A DNA stretch of 64,000 nucleotides, taken from NCBI GenBank assembly GCA_003170275.1, contig PNAM01000029.1, positions 1 through 64,000 on the forward strand, given 5' to 3'. Origin of the DNA: Myxococcales bacterium. Its GTDB lineage: Bacteria; Myxococcota_A; Polyangia; Palsa-1104. The stretch's first letter is position 1; every line of letters begins with the position of its first letter. The notes below the pieces were generated by a model. That model was not told the origin of the DNA. It saw only the letters and a program-made list of their open reading frames with translations, and did no database searches. The translations under genes and the position numbers were made by a program. Shown here one piece after another: positions 9,091-16,992 of this stretch.

Positions 9091-9741
9091 ATGCGCGTCC
9101 TGACCTTCATCGGCCTTTTCCTGTTGTGCGGCTGCCGCACCGAACTCCTCGGCATGGGCGCCCCCCTCGGCGGCAGCGATGGTGGCGACAACGTGGACCT
9201 CGCACAGTCGGTGAACTGCGCGCAGATCATGGACCAGGCGGGCTGCGACGCGAACTCGAACTGCGAGTCGAGCACGACGTGCGACGGCAGCGTTACGTTC
9301 CTCGGTTGCTATGACAAGGGCACCTCGCCCGGCGTCAAGTGCCCGCCCCTCGACTGCACCACGATCACCAGCGAGACGGCCTGCCTCGCCAACAGCGCGT
9401 GTGTCGCCGTCACCCTCTGTGGGAACGGTGAGTTCCAAGGCTGCGTCAACCCGGACTCCCCAGGCCCGATGTTCGGGCCGTTCTGCTACACCACTAGGTG
9501 CGGCTCGCACGCGGACGAGGCCTCGTGCACCGCGGACTCTAGCTGCCACGCCATCTTTCTTCTGAACCCACTCACTTTCTCGAAGTGTGCGCGGGGCGTA
9601 GCCGAGTGCTCACCCCCCAACAGCAGCGGCTCGTGCCAGGCGTTGGAGCCGGCCTGCGTCGATCCGTTCGTGCCGGAGTACGATGGTCAGACCGGCTGCA
9701 TCGTCGACTGCGTACGCAACGGCGAGTGCCCGCAGTCCTAG
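9091..9741 (+). CDS. Cys-rich lipoprotein
   Basis: 216 residues from ATG 9091. The signal peptide ends in FLLCGC. After a short Gly/Asp linker (GGSDGGDNVDLAQS) the mature protein carries about 20 Cys in repeated units of the form C-x-x-I-x(4)-C-x(6)-C, for example NCAQIMDQAGCDANSNC, DCTTITSETACLANSAC and RCGSHADEASCTADSSC. This pattern is typical of disulfide-bonded, PSI-like or EGF-like small modules. It is probably exposed on the cell surface or in the periplasm. No enzyme motif is present. Confidence 0.75.
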   Translation: MRVLTFIGLFLLCGCRTELLGMGAPLGGSDGGDNVDLAQSVNCAQIMDQAGCDANSNCESSTTCDGSVTFLGCYDKGTSPGVKCPPLDCTTITSETACLANSACVAVTLCGNGEFQGCVNPDSPGPMFGPFCYTTRCGSHADEASCTADSSCHAIFLLNPLTFSKCARGVAECSPPNSSGSCQALEPACVDPFVPEYDGQTGCIVDCVRNGECPQS

Positions 9742-10137
9742 CGCGTCCCTCTCCACCCAAGCCCCCCTGCGGCCAGGAGGAGCACGAGACCTCGACGGTG
9801 ATCCAGGTCTTTGGATACTCGGCACTCGGGCCCCCAACTTGAACCCACGAAGCATCCCGCAGTGTCACCGGGGGCGGCGTGGGCGAGTGCCAACCTCAGT
9901 GGCCTTGATGGGCGGTAAATGTCGGAGACGCTCCAACTGATGCATTAGCGATGCAATCCGGGGCCGGCCAGTTGAACAAAGTGAAGCAAGTCGCGTGCAT
10001 GAGGCCTTCGACGCGGTGATTGAAAATCCGCGTGTCTCCGGTGCATCGAGGTGACAGAAAAGCGGTGCCTTCTACCTGGGAGTTCTCAGGCACGGTCCAC
10101 GGTCCAGACATGGGATCCTGTATACGAGGACGTGAGA
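9742..10137. other. Intergenic stretch with no supported gene
   Basis: No reading frame here has a convincing start, motif or codon pattern. No tRNA cloverleaf, CRISPR-like repeat or riboswitch-like structure could be recognised by eye. It is the left half of a gene-poor kilobase that ends at the MNIO cassette. Confidence 0.45.
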
Positions 10138-10383
10138 CTATGCTTCGGAATCGTCGAGGAGCTGAAGCACACCGAGGAGCGATCGGCGGAGCGCGCGGGC
10201 GTCGGCGACCTCCGCCCACCTCTCGCTCGCGAGGCTAAGCGCGCTCGCAACCGGATCAGCGAGCGCTTCTACGTCGGTAGGTGCGCGAGCGCTTGTTACA
10301 ATGTTACAGGCCTGGCTCGCCGCGGCTTGCGCGGGCACACACTTCGCGATCTCGGTCTGTCGTTCCCCGTCGGTGACGCTCAT
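10138..10383 (-). CDS. Possible small hypothetical protein
   Basis: An 81-residue minus-strand frame starting MSVTDGERQTEIAK has a balanced amino-acid composition and a helical C-terminus (LRRSLLGVLQLLDDSEA), unlike the Arg-rich shadow frames common in this DNA. A GTG at 10413 would extend it by ten residues. There is no clear ribosome-binding site at the right distance and no recognised family. It could be a real accessory gene or chance. Confidence 0.35.
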   Translation of the reverse strand: MSVTDGERQTEIAKCVPAQAAASQACNIVTSARAPTDVEALADPVASALSLASERWAEVADARALRRSLLGVLQLLDDSEA

Positions 10384-10426
10384 CTCGCTGCGCGGCGACT
10401 CACCTCCGCGCACTGCTTCGAGCGCT

Positions 10427-10446
10427 TTCGAGTCCCGTCCACCCCG
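10427..10446 (+). other. tRNA-3'-end-like sequence, possible attachment-site remnant
   Basis: The stretch begins with a perfect T-loop sequence TTCGAGT, continues as a T-stem/acceptor-like CCCGT and CCACCCC plus a G, and is followed 14 bases later by a strong terminator, as at the end of a tRNA transcript. The five bases upstream cannot pair with CCCGT and no 5' half is present, so it is not a functional tRNA. Such tails are left where an integrative element has used a tRNA gene. Confidence 0.35.
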
Positions 10447-10459
10447 CTAGCAAAGATTG

Positions 10460-10493
10460 GCCCCAGGTCCTCGAGACCTGGGGCTTTTTCTTT
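10460..10493 (+). terminator. Strong rho-independent terminator
   Basis: A perfect 10-bp stem GCCCCAGGTC/GACCTGGGGC with a 5-base loop (10460-10484) is followed by TTTTTCTTT. No protein gene on the plus strand ends nearby; the closest candidate is the tRNA-like tail at 10427-10446. It is the only intrinsic terminator of this quality noticed in the window. Confidence 0.85.
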
Positions 10494-10744
10494 GGCGCGA
10501 GAAACCCATTCGGCTCGATCGCGCGCTCCTCGAGCGCAGCCCAGGCGCGCACGGTCTCGCCGTCCAGCGAGTCGACAGAAAAAGGCCGTCCTTCGAGAGT
10601 GTCCGACGGCGGCCGGGGGCTCCCGCGCGTAGCGATGCGCGCGCTGATCGCGCTCGACGCCGCTCGCGCGCGCGAGACGCCATCGCAGCTTGGCCGACGG
10701 ACGGCCCTTGACGATCACCGGCAAGCAGACGGAGAAGGACGGGT

Positions 10745-11404
10745 CTATTCGAGGAGCCGCATCTCTCGCAGCCTCTCCCGTACGGCGTCGGCTTCCATGG
10801 ACGAGGGCTCGCCGTTCAGCAAAGCTGCCACCAATGCGTCTACCGAACCGCTCACGTAACGTCCATCGAGCGCGGCATGCAGCGTCGACGTGGCGGTCAG
10901 CGCGAAGCAGCCACCGGGCGCGGCCCGCAAGGCGGACGGCCAGGCGAAGCGGGCGTGTGGCGCGATCGCCAGGCCACGGACGATGGCACTGAGGAATTCT
11001 TGTTCTCGCACGAGCGAGTTGCCGACGTCCGAGTCGACGAAGAAGCGGTAGAACGCCTCTTCCAGCGAGATGCCGCGAGCCTCGCCAGGCAGCTCGCGCC
11101 AGGCTGCGCAGGCGGTGGAGGCACAGAATTCCTCGAGCAGCGCGTCGATCTGCTGATCGTCGGGATGGATCGTTCGCCAGGCTGCGAGGGTTTGTGGGAA
11201 CCATGCGGTCAGTCCACCAGTCCCGCGATGGGTGCGTTCGAGAACCATGCGGCGAACGCTCGCCGCGGCCTCTTCGAGCTCGGAGGGATCGAGCGAGGCC
11301 AGACGCGCATCGGCGCGCCCTTCGCGAAAGGCGGCGCGCGCCTGCCCGTCGAACAGAAGCGCGGCCAGCGCTTCCTCTAGGCGTTGGCCGTCGAGCCAGT
11401 CCAT
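10745..11404 (-). CDS. MNIO partner protein (MbnC/BufC/DUF2063-like)
   Basis: 219 residues from ATG 11404 (MDWLDGQRLEE), which overlaps the end of the upstream MNIO gene by 28 bases. The N-terminal part (LLFDGQARAAFREG, then LERTHRGTGGLTAWFPQTL) resembles the N-terminal helical domain of partner proteins that accompany MNIO enzymes and present the peptide substrate. The remainder is helical with no catalytic motif. Position as the last gene of the three-gene cassette supports this role. The family resemblance is weak and partly argued from context. Confidence 0.6.
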   Translation of the reverse strand: MDWLDGQRLEEALAALLFDGQARAAFREGRADARLASLDPSELEEAAASVRRMVLERTHRGTGGLTAWFPQTLAAWRTIHPDDQQIDALLEEFCASTACAAWRELPGEARGISLEEAFYRFFVDSDVGNSLVREQEFLSAIVRGLAIAPHARFAWPSALRAAPGGCFALTATSTLHAALDGRYVSGSVDALVAALLNGEPSSMEADAVRERLREMRLLE

Positions 11405-12336
11405 TGTTGGATTCTCTCGACCAGCGCCGACCATGAAGGTCGATTGCTCGACAGGAGGACGCCGTGCTCGTCGAAGCGCGGATCCTCGAATGTGACCGCG
11501 CGGAGATTTGGGCACAGGGGCAAGAGCCGGTCGAGGAGCGTCAGCTGCTCGTCGAGCACGCGACCGTGGTGGGCGTCGACGAATCGATCTTCAACTATCT
11601 CGCAGCCGGACAGGTGGATCTCGAAGCAATGGCGAAGCGGCAGTCGCTCGAGCTCGTTGAACAGCGCCTCGCCACGAAGGCCCCGCCACCACTGCCAGGA
11701 GAGGAGATGTGCGACGTCGAGCGTGACCGGGGCTTCGGTCTCATCGGCGAGTGCACGGAAGAAGTCGTAGGCGTGCCAGTTGCCGATCACCAGACTGACG
11801 CCCCGTGAGAAGCCCGGGAACTCCAGCACCAGCGGCACCGGGAGGCCGGCCTGGCACTCGCGCACGTTGGCGATGGTCGCGCGCAAGCCGTCATCGGTCA
11901 AAAAGGGCGGAAGCGGATACGGGACGGGGCGTCCGGCCAGCGACCATAGCCCCACGTCCTCATTGACCCAGCGCAGGTGATAGCGCTCGCACAACGCCGC
12001 GGTGAATTCGAGCAACTCGCGCCGACGGTAGGGAGCGACCGTGCCCAGATTGAGCGCAGTGTGGTGGAGCGCGCGCGGCAGCGCGGGTGGCAACGCGCTC
12101 GCGAGATCGTCCCAGGCCTGCGCGTAGTCGGCCACGCACGGCGTCGCGCGGTCGCGGGGTTGCCACGAGAAGAATGCGTGCGACCAGCCCGGCGCGCTCG
12201 ACCGCAGAAACGCGCGGAGGGGCGCGACGAGCTGGTCGCCTCGCTCGGGGTCGTAGCCGAAGCCCGAGGTGCCGTTCCAGGGAAGGTCCAGGCCCACGCC
12301 CAGCCCCCTTGGCAAAGGCGGGAACTGCACGGCCAT
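11377..12336 (-). CDS. MNIO family (DUF692) iron-dependent modification enzyme
   Basis: 319 residues, starting immediately after the stop of the upstream lipoprotein gene. The TIM-barrel fold of multinuclear non-haem iron oxidative enzymes is indicated by the expected metal-ligand motifs in order: HHTALNLG (91-98), VNEDVGLWS (124-132), LEF (171-173), LDVAHLLSW (206-214), EIHLSGC (239-245), DAHHGRV (254-260) and FEDPRFDEHG near 290. Known members (MbnB, TglH, BufB, ChrH) oxidatively modify Cys or other residues in a peptide with the help of a partner protein. The substrate here is probably the adjacent lipoprotein; the reaction cannot be read from sequence. Confidence 0.85.
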   Translation of the reverse strand: MAVQFPPLPRGLGVGLDLPWNGTSGFGYDPERGDQLVAPLRAFLRSSAPGWSHAFFSWQPRDRATPCVADYAQAWDDLASALPPALPRALHHTALNLGTVAPYRRRELLEFTAALCERYHLRWVNEDVGLWSLAGRPVPYPLPPFLTDDGLRATIANVRECQAGLPVPLVLEFPGFSRGVSLVIGNWHAYDFFRALADETEAPVTLDVAHLLSWQWWRGLRGEALFNELERLPLRHCFEIHLSGCEIVEDRFVDAHHGRVLDEQLTLLDRLLPLCPNLRAVTFEDPRFDEHGVLLSSNRPSWSALVERIQQWTGSTANA

Positions 12337-12885
12337 CTACAGCTCGGAGCGCTTGGCCGCGTCGACCATGCCGAAGACCTCGGTCACCCGCTTGGCATTT
12401 TCCTGATCGGCGGCCTGGATGTCCGAGGGGCAGGGCAGGTTGTAGCACTCGAGGCTGTTGTTCGGCTGGACAGTGATGAGCGCGCCCACCGAGACGATCT
12501 GCAGCGCGTTGAGCGCCTGGATCGCCGCCTCCGCCTCGCTCTTGTCGTGCGGCGTGAGATACTGGTTGTGCATCGTCTCCTCCGCCAGCACCGCGAGCTT
12601 TTCCAGCCGCGGCGCCTGGCGCGCCTGTTCGTCGCGGTACGGCTGGATCCACGCCGATCCGGCGCATGGGACGCCGTAGCAGGACGTGGCCTCGGCCGGC
12701 AGGTTCAGCACCAGATTGCCGACCTCGATGACCTGCAGCGCGCGCAGCCGGTCGAGGCTTTGCTGAATCGACGCCTCGACCTTGGTCGGGTCGCTCGCGG
12801 CCGGCGCCGGCCCGCCCGTGCATCCTGCGCTCAGTCCGAGCGCGAGCGCCAATCCTCCCGTTGCGTGTTTCAGTAGGCTCTTCAT
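12337..12885 (-). CDS. Lipoprotein with two CYxxPC repeats, candidate MNIO substrate
   Basis: 182 residues with a signal peptide and lipobox (GLSAGC, Cys22) and a GGAGG site five to six bases before the ATG. The mature part is an internal duplication with a 78-residue period: LRALQVIEVG...CYGVPC (47-74) and LNALQIVSVG...CYNLPC (125-152). The only Cys besides the lipid-bearing one are the four in these two motifs. The gene is directly followed by the MNIO gene with no gap. By analogy with other MNIO systems the CYxxPC motifs are the likely modification sites, but this protein is much larger than typical precursor peptides. Confidence 0.75.
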   Translation of the reverse strand: MKSLLKHATGGLALALGLSAGCTGGPAPAASDPTKVEASIQQSLDRLRALQVIEVGNLVLNLPAEATSCYGVPCAGSAWIQPYRDEQARQAPRLEKLAVLAEETMHNQYLTPHDKSEAEAAIQALNALQIVSVGALITVQPNNSLECYNLPCPSDIQAADQENAKRVTEVFGMVDAAKRSEL

Positions 12886-12987
12886 GTTCCCCTCCGAAGT
12901 GGTTGCTGACGTGTGAAAGCATGGGCGCCGTTCATTCGTCAGTGAATCAGAATTATTGGAACATCGATGTTCGGCGATTCCGTATTA

Positions 12988-13815
12988 TCATCGCTTCTCC
13001 AGTTCGACCAGGCGCGTATTGGCCTCGGCGCGGAATTCGCCGAGCTCGCGCAAGATGGTTTCGATATTTACTTCGTTCTTGAGATTGACCTTGAAGTCGG
13101 TTTCGGCGCTCTTTCGGTCCTTGAGCGACTGTCGGTTCTGGCTCATGACGATCAGCGGCCCCTGCAACGCGACCAGGATTGCCAGCACCAGGTTGAAGAA
13201 GACGTACGGGTAGGGGTCGAACGGGTCGTGCAAGAGGTGGATCGAGTTGAACGTCGTCCAGGCGGCGGTCATCGCCAGCAGGAAGACGATGAACGACCAG
13301 CTCCCGTTCAGCTCGGCGACCTGGTCGGCCAGGCGATCGCGCCAGGTCAAGTTGCGGTCCATCTCTTCGAGGACGTTCTTGGTCGCGCGCTCGGTGAGGA
13401 GCGCATTGGTCTCCCGCATCCGGGTGCCCATCATCTTGAGGATGGCCATCGCCGCGCGCGGGCGGCGCTCGAGGTAATCGGCCAGCGTTCGTCGATCCAG
13501 CTCGAGGAGGGTGACGTCGGTGGTCGCCAGCACACTCGCCGAACGCGGCTGGTCGTCGAACAGCCCCAACTCACCGAAGTACTCGCCGACGCCGATGTCC
13601 TTGAGTGAGATGCGGCGTGAGGCCTCGCCGGGCAGGTAGATGTTCGCCTGCCCGTCGGCCACGATGAACATCGCGTCGGATTGGTCGCCTTGATTGATGA
13701 TGATCCGACCCGCTGCGAATCGACGCTCGACGAAGTGCTGGGCGAGCGCAGTGATATCGTCCGGGGCCAGTCCCTCGAAGAGCGCGATGCTGGAGAGCAA
13801 TTGGAAGCGATCCAT
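12988..13815 (-). CDS. Cyclic-nucleotide-binding domain fused to DUF1003 membrane domain
   Basis: 275 residues. Residues 10-120 form a CNB/Crp-type domain (GDQSDAMFIVADG, GEYFGELGLFDDQPRSASV). Residues 155-265 match the DUF1003 pattern: NGSWSFIVFLLAMTAAW and FFNLVLAILVALQGPLIVMSQNRQ, two membrane helices followed by DFKVNLKNEVNIE. It is probably an inner-membrane protein whose activity responds to a cyclic nucleotide. The next gene is divergent, starting 104 bases away. The DUF1003 function is unknown. Confidence 0.85.
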   Translation of the reverse strand: MDRFQLLSSIALFEGLAPDDITALAQHFVERRFAAGRIIINQGDQSDAMFIVADGQANIYLPGEASRRISLKDIGVGEYFGELGLFDDQPRSASVLATTDVTLLELDRRTLADYLERRPRAAMAILKMMGTRMRETNALLTERATKNVLEEMDRNLTWRDRLADQVAELNGSWSFIVFLLAMTAAWTTFNSIHLLHDPFDPYPYVFFNLVLAILVALQGPLIVMSQNRQSLKDRKSAETDFKVNLKNEVNIETILRELGEFRAEANTRLVELEKR

Positions 13816-13918
13816 GTGCGGATTATAGACAGAGTTGAATCAGAGGCGTCCTTCGCAGCCGCCGGATGCAGGAAGGCGAGACACGCGAGCATCATTCGAG
13901 TAGGTGCATAGTATGCGG

Positions 13919-15775
13919 ATGGCACTGCGTCATCGAGTATCGGCCGCGTCGATCGTTGCACTGCTGGTCGCCTGCGGTGGGCCGCCGCAATCCGCCGTGT
14001 GCGACCCTCCGGCGGGGCACGGCGTGGTCGTCCCGATGTTCCACGGCGGGTCGGCGCGGCTGGGTTGGAACGACGCCGAGGCCGACCTGTCGCCGGTCAG
14101 CGCAGCCGGGATCCAGCCGGTCTGGAGCTCGGCGAAGTTCGACTCGCTCACCTTGAATGGCAGGTCCTATGCGGGGCGCATGTACGCGTCTCCGCTGTAC
14201 ATGGACGACCTCACCATCTCGGGCGGCGAGTTCGACGCGCAGCGATTCGATGCGGTGATCGCGGCGACCAGCAACGGCGCCGTCTACGCCGTCAATGCGT
14301 TCGCGGCGAAATGCTCGCGAGGCGCCGCTCCCGCGGGCGCGGTGCTCTGGAAGAGCCAGCTCGCCACGCCGGCCGTCGTGGCCGCCCTCGATGGAGGCGT
14401 GCCGCTCGGCGTGTTGTCGACACCCGCGCTCGACCCGGCGACGCTCCGCCTCTACGTCGCCGCGATGGACGCTCCGAGCGGGGCGGCGCCGATCTGGAAG
14501 GTCTACGCGCTCGACGCGCGATCCGGTTCGCTGGTGCCAGGCTACCCGGTCGCGCTGGTCGCGTCCGCGATCGAGCCGGTGAATCAGAACGGGCCGTGTT
14601 CGTGGGAGCCTGACGCGACGCAGTTCTCGCAGCGCTCGGCGCTCGCGTTGAGCCCGGCGGGCGACCGGCTCTACGTCACCTTCGCGGGCTACGCCGACAC
14701 GGTCGCTGGCTGGATCGTCTCCATCGATACCACCGCCGCGCGCGTGGCGTCGTCCTTCTCGGTCGCGCGCAGCTCGCCGCTCGGCACTGCGAACGGCGGA
14801 ATGTGGGGAGCAGGGGGCGCCGCGATCGCCGACGACGGAACAGTGTTCATGACCACGGGCAACGGGCCGCCCGAGCTCGGGCCCGCCGGTACCCAGAACG
14901 TGTGGGGTGATTCGTTGCTCGCGTGGCAGGCGGACCTCACGCTCGCGGCGACCTATTCGCCCTGGAATTACTGTTTGAGCGACGTCGGCGACGCGGACGT
15001 CGGCGGCAACTCGCCGATCTTGATCCCGAGCCTGTCCGACCAGGGCACCTCGACGCCGAGCCTGATCGCCTTCGGCTCGAAGCAAGGCAACGTCTATCTG
15101 CTCGAGCGTGACGCGCTCCCCGGCGGAACCCAGCAAAGGCCGCTGTGCAGCCTCGGCGCGACGTGGCAGGACGCAGCGAGTGACGCGTCCCTCGCGCCGC
15201 CCAACGCCGGGCCGCCGTATTGCGATCCCAACGCGCCGACCCAGTGCGTGCGCGGTCCGCTCAACGTGTTCGGTCCGTATAGCGACACGCCCGGCAAGAA
15301 CGAAGACGACACGGCAAAGATGCGCAGCGCGCCCGCATTTTTTCGCGACGGGTCCGGCATTCCGTACCTGTTCGTCGCGGGCGTGACCCGCGACCCCGCC
15401 GACGCGGCCAGCATTCCCCCTTCGCTCGTTCGTTTGCGCGTCAACGCGCCGAGCGGTCAACCTTCCTACCTGAGCGTCGACGCCGCGAACCAGGACCTCG
15501 CGGTGCTCAACCCGGGCTCGCCGGTGGTGAGCAGCAACGGTGCGAGCGGCGCGATCGTCTGGGTGGTGGACGAAAACGCACAGCGCACCCAGTCTCTCCT
15601 CGATCCTGCAACTCCGCACCCGGTGCTCTACGCCGTCGACGCCACGACGATGCAGACCCTCTATCGCAGCGCGCCGAACGATCTCGACGTCGGCGGCAAG
15701 TACGTCACGCCGGTCGTCGCCCACGGCGCCGTCTTCGTCGGCACCGACTGTATCCAGGCGTTCTCGACCCCGTGA
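13919..15775 (+). CDS. PQQ-like beta-propeller lipoprotein
   Basis: About 618 residues. Several starts are possible (GTG 13904, ATG 13913, ATG 13919); 13919 gives a compact signal peptide ending in LLVACG and lies 7 bases after a CATAGT -10-like box. The mature protein carries repeated propeller blades of the type GAVYAVNAF, GVLSTPALDP, KVYALDARSG and GNVYLLERDAL, as in quinoprotein-like propellers, but no quinone-binding or haem motif was identified. It may sit on the outer membrane. Its stop overlaps the GTG of the next gene, so the two are translationally coupled. Confidence 0.75.
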   Translation: MALRHRVSAASIVALLVACGGPPQSAVCDPPAGHGVVVPMFHGGSARLGWNDAEADLSPVSAAGIQPVWSSAKFDSLTLNGRSYAGRMYASPLYMDDLTISGGEFDAQRFDAVIAATSNGAVYAVNAFAAKCSRGAAPAGAVLWKSQLATPAVVAALDGGVPLGVLSTPALDPATLRLYVAAMDAPSGAAPIWKVYALDARSGSLVPGYPVALVASAIEPVNQNGPCSWEPDATQFSQRSALALSPAGDRLYVTFAGYADTVAGWIVSIDTTAARVASSFSVARSSPLGTANGGMWGAGGAAIADDGTVFMTTGNGPPELGPAGTQNVWGDSLLAWQADLTLAATYSPWNYCLSDVGDADVGGNSPILIPSLSDQGTSTPSLIAFGSKQGNVYLLERDALPGGTQQRPLCSLGATWQDAASDASLAPPNAGPPYCDPNAPTQCVRGPLNVFGPYSDTPGKNEDDTAKMRSAPAFFRDGSGIPYLFVAGVTRDPADAASIPPSLVRLRVNAPSGQPSYLSVDAANQDLAVLNPGSPVVSSNGASGAIVWVVDENAQRTQSLLDPATPHPVLYAVDATTMQTLYRSAPNDLDVGGKYVTPVVAHGAVFVGTDCIQAFSTP

Positions 15776-16983
15776 CCCGGCGCGCGCTGCTCACTCCGAT
15801 GGCTCGACGGCTGCCTGTGACGCCGGCGCTGGCGCTCGCGGCGCTCCTCGCGATCTGGCAAGTGCCCGTCGTGCAGCGCGAGTTTTCGTCGCCGCAGGCG
15901 GGCGCCGCGCACGTCAATATCGATTTCTACGCGTACTACACTGCGGGGCGAGCCGTTCACGACGGCCTCGATCCGTACCTCGACCAGGGCGCGGTCAACC
16001 CCTCGCTGGCAGATCCGCGCGGCGCGCGATACTCGCGATTCCTCTACCCGCCGACGGCGCTGCCGCTCTTCGAAGCGCTGGCGCAGCTCTCGTACGCTCG
16101 CGCGCGGGTCGTGTGGCTGATCTTGTATGGGCTCGCGTATCTGTTGGCGCTCTGGCAGCTCGCGCTCGCCGTCGATCGCACGCTGCGGCCCGCGTTCATC
16201 GGGTACGCCGCACTCCTGAGCGTGGTCTCGCGACCGCTCGCGTTCCACGTCATGCAGGGGCAGGCCGACCTGCTCACCGCCGCGCTCTCGACGCTGGCAT
16301 TCCTCGCCTACGCGCGCGACCGGAGGCTCCTGTCGGCGGCGCTCCTGGCGGCGGCCACCGCGATCAAGCTGAACCCGGCCTTCCTCCTCTTGTACTTCGT
16401 CGTCTATCAGCGCGACTACCGCTACCTCGCGCGTTTCTTGGCCGCCTTTTCGCTGCTGGCCGGCGCCTCGCTCGTCGTCGTGCCGCTCGCGCTCTGGTCC
16501 GAGTATGGGAGGGACGTACTGCCCTCGATCGCCGGCGGTTTCGACTCGCTGTACGTGCAGTCACTCAGCGCCGGGCTTTCGACGCTGGTTCAGCCGCAGC
16601 TGTGTGCCGCGGTGGGAACGGCGGGTCTAGCGCTCTGGCTCTACCGGCAGGGTCCGCCGCGCGATCGCTCGCTCGGCGCGTCAAATCGCGTGTTCCTGCT
16701 GTGCGTCCTGGCGCTGCTCCTCTTGTCGCCGGCAACCTGGTCGATGGCCTACGTCTGGGTGATCCTGCCGTCTGCGCTGCTGGTGGTCGACGGGATCGGC
16801 ACGCTGCCCGTGCGCGCGCTGCCGCTCCTCGCCGGCGCGCTGGCGCTCCTGAGCGCCGACCTCTACGACGTGCCGGTCGTGCGCCGGGCCAACCTGTACG
16901 GCGCGGTGGCGCTGGCGACGCTCCTGCTGGTCTTCCGCACTCGCCGATCGGAAGCGCTCGCTCGGCGCGAAGCGCTGCGCTAG
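15772..16983 (+). CDS. GT87-family (DUF2029) membrane glycosyltransferase
   Basis: 403 residues with about ten membrane segments. The first periplasmic loop holds the acidic motif IDFYAYYTAGRAV, the expected catalytic site of polyprenyl-phosphate-sugar-dependent GT-C enzymes, and HVMQGQADLLTAALSTLAF and AAATAIKLNPAFLLLYF match GT87 segments. It should transfer a sugar from a lipid-linked donor on the outer face of the inner membrane; the acceptor is unknown. The GTG start overlaps the stop of the propeller lipoprotein. Confidence 0.8.
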   Translation: MTRRALLTPMARRLPVTPALALAALLAIWQVPVVQREFSSPQAGAAHVNIDFYAYYTAGRAVHDGLDPYLDQGAVNPSLADPRGARYSRFLYPPTALPLFEALAQLSYARARVVWLILYGLAYLLALWQLALAVDRTLRPAFIGYAALLSVVSRPLAFHVMQGQADLLTAALSTLAFLAYARDRRLLSAALLAAATAIKLNPAFLLLYFVVYQRDYRYLARFLAAFSLLAGASLVVVPLALWSEYGRDVLPSIAGGFDSLYVQSLSAGLSTLVQPQLCAAVGTAGLALWLYRQGPPRDRSLGASNRVFLLCVLALLLLSPATWSMAYVWVILPSALLVVDGIGTLPVRALPLLAGALALLSADLYDVPVVRRANLYGAVALATLLLVFRTRRSEALARREALR

Positions 16984-16986
16984 CAT
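16981..16986 (+). promoter_or_regulatory. Putative -10 box (TAGCAT) of the Kelch lipoprotein gene
   Basis: TAGCAT ends 7 bases before ATG 16993 and overlaps the TAG stop of the preceding gene. This spacing recurs at several starts in the window and suggests a leaderless transcript. No -35 box was evident. Confidence 0.3.
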
Positions 16987-16992
16987 CGGGGC

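Noticed and set aside
9800..9870. A tRNA-like T-loop on the minus strand (GGGTTCAAGT)
   Set aside because: The flanking five-base stems do not pair and no anticodon or acceptor stem can be drawn.
10745..12885. Methanobactin or bufferin cluster
   Set aside because: There is no short precursor peptide with the known core sequences, nor a DUF2282 bufferin-type protein or a MATE/TonB export pair nearby. Only the enzyme and partner resemble those systems.
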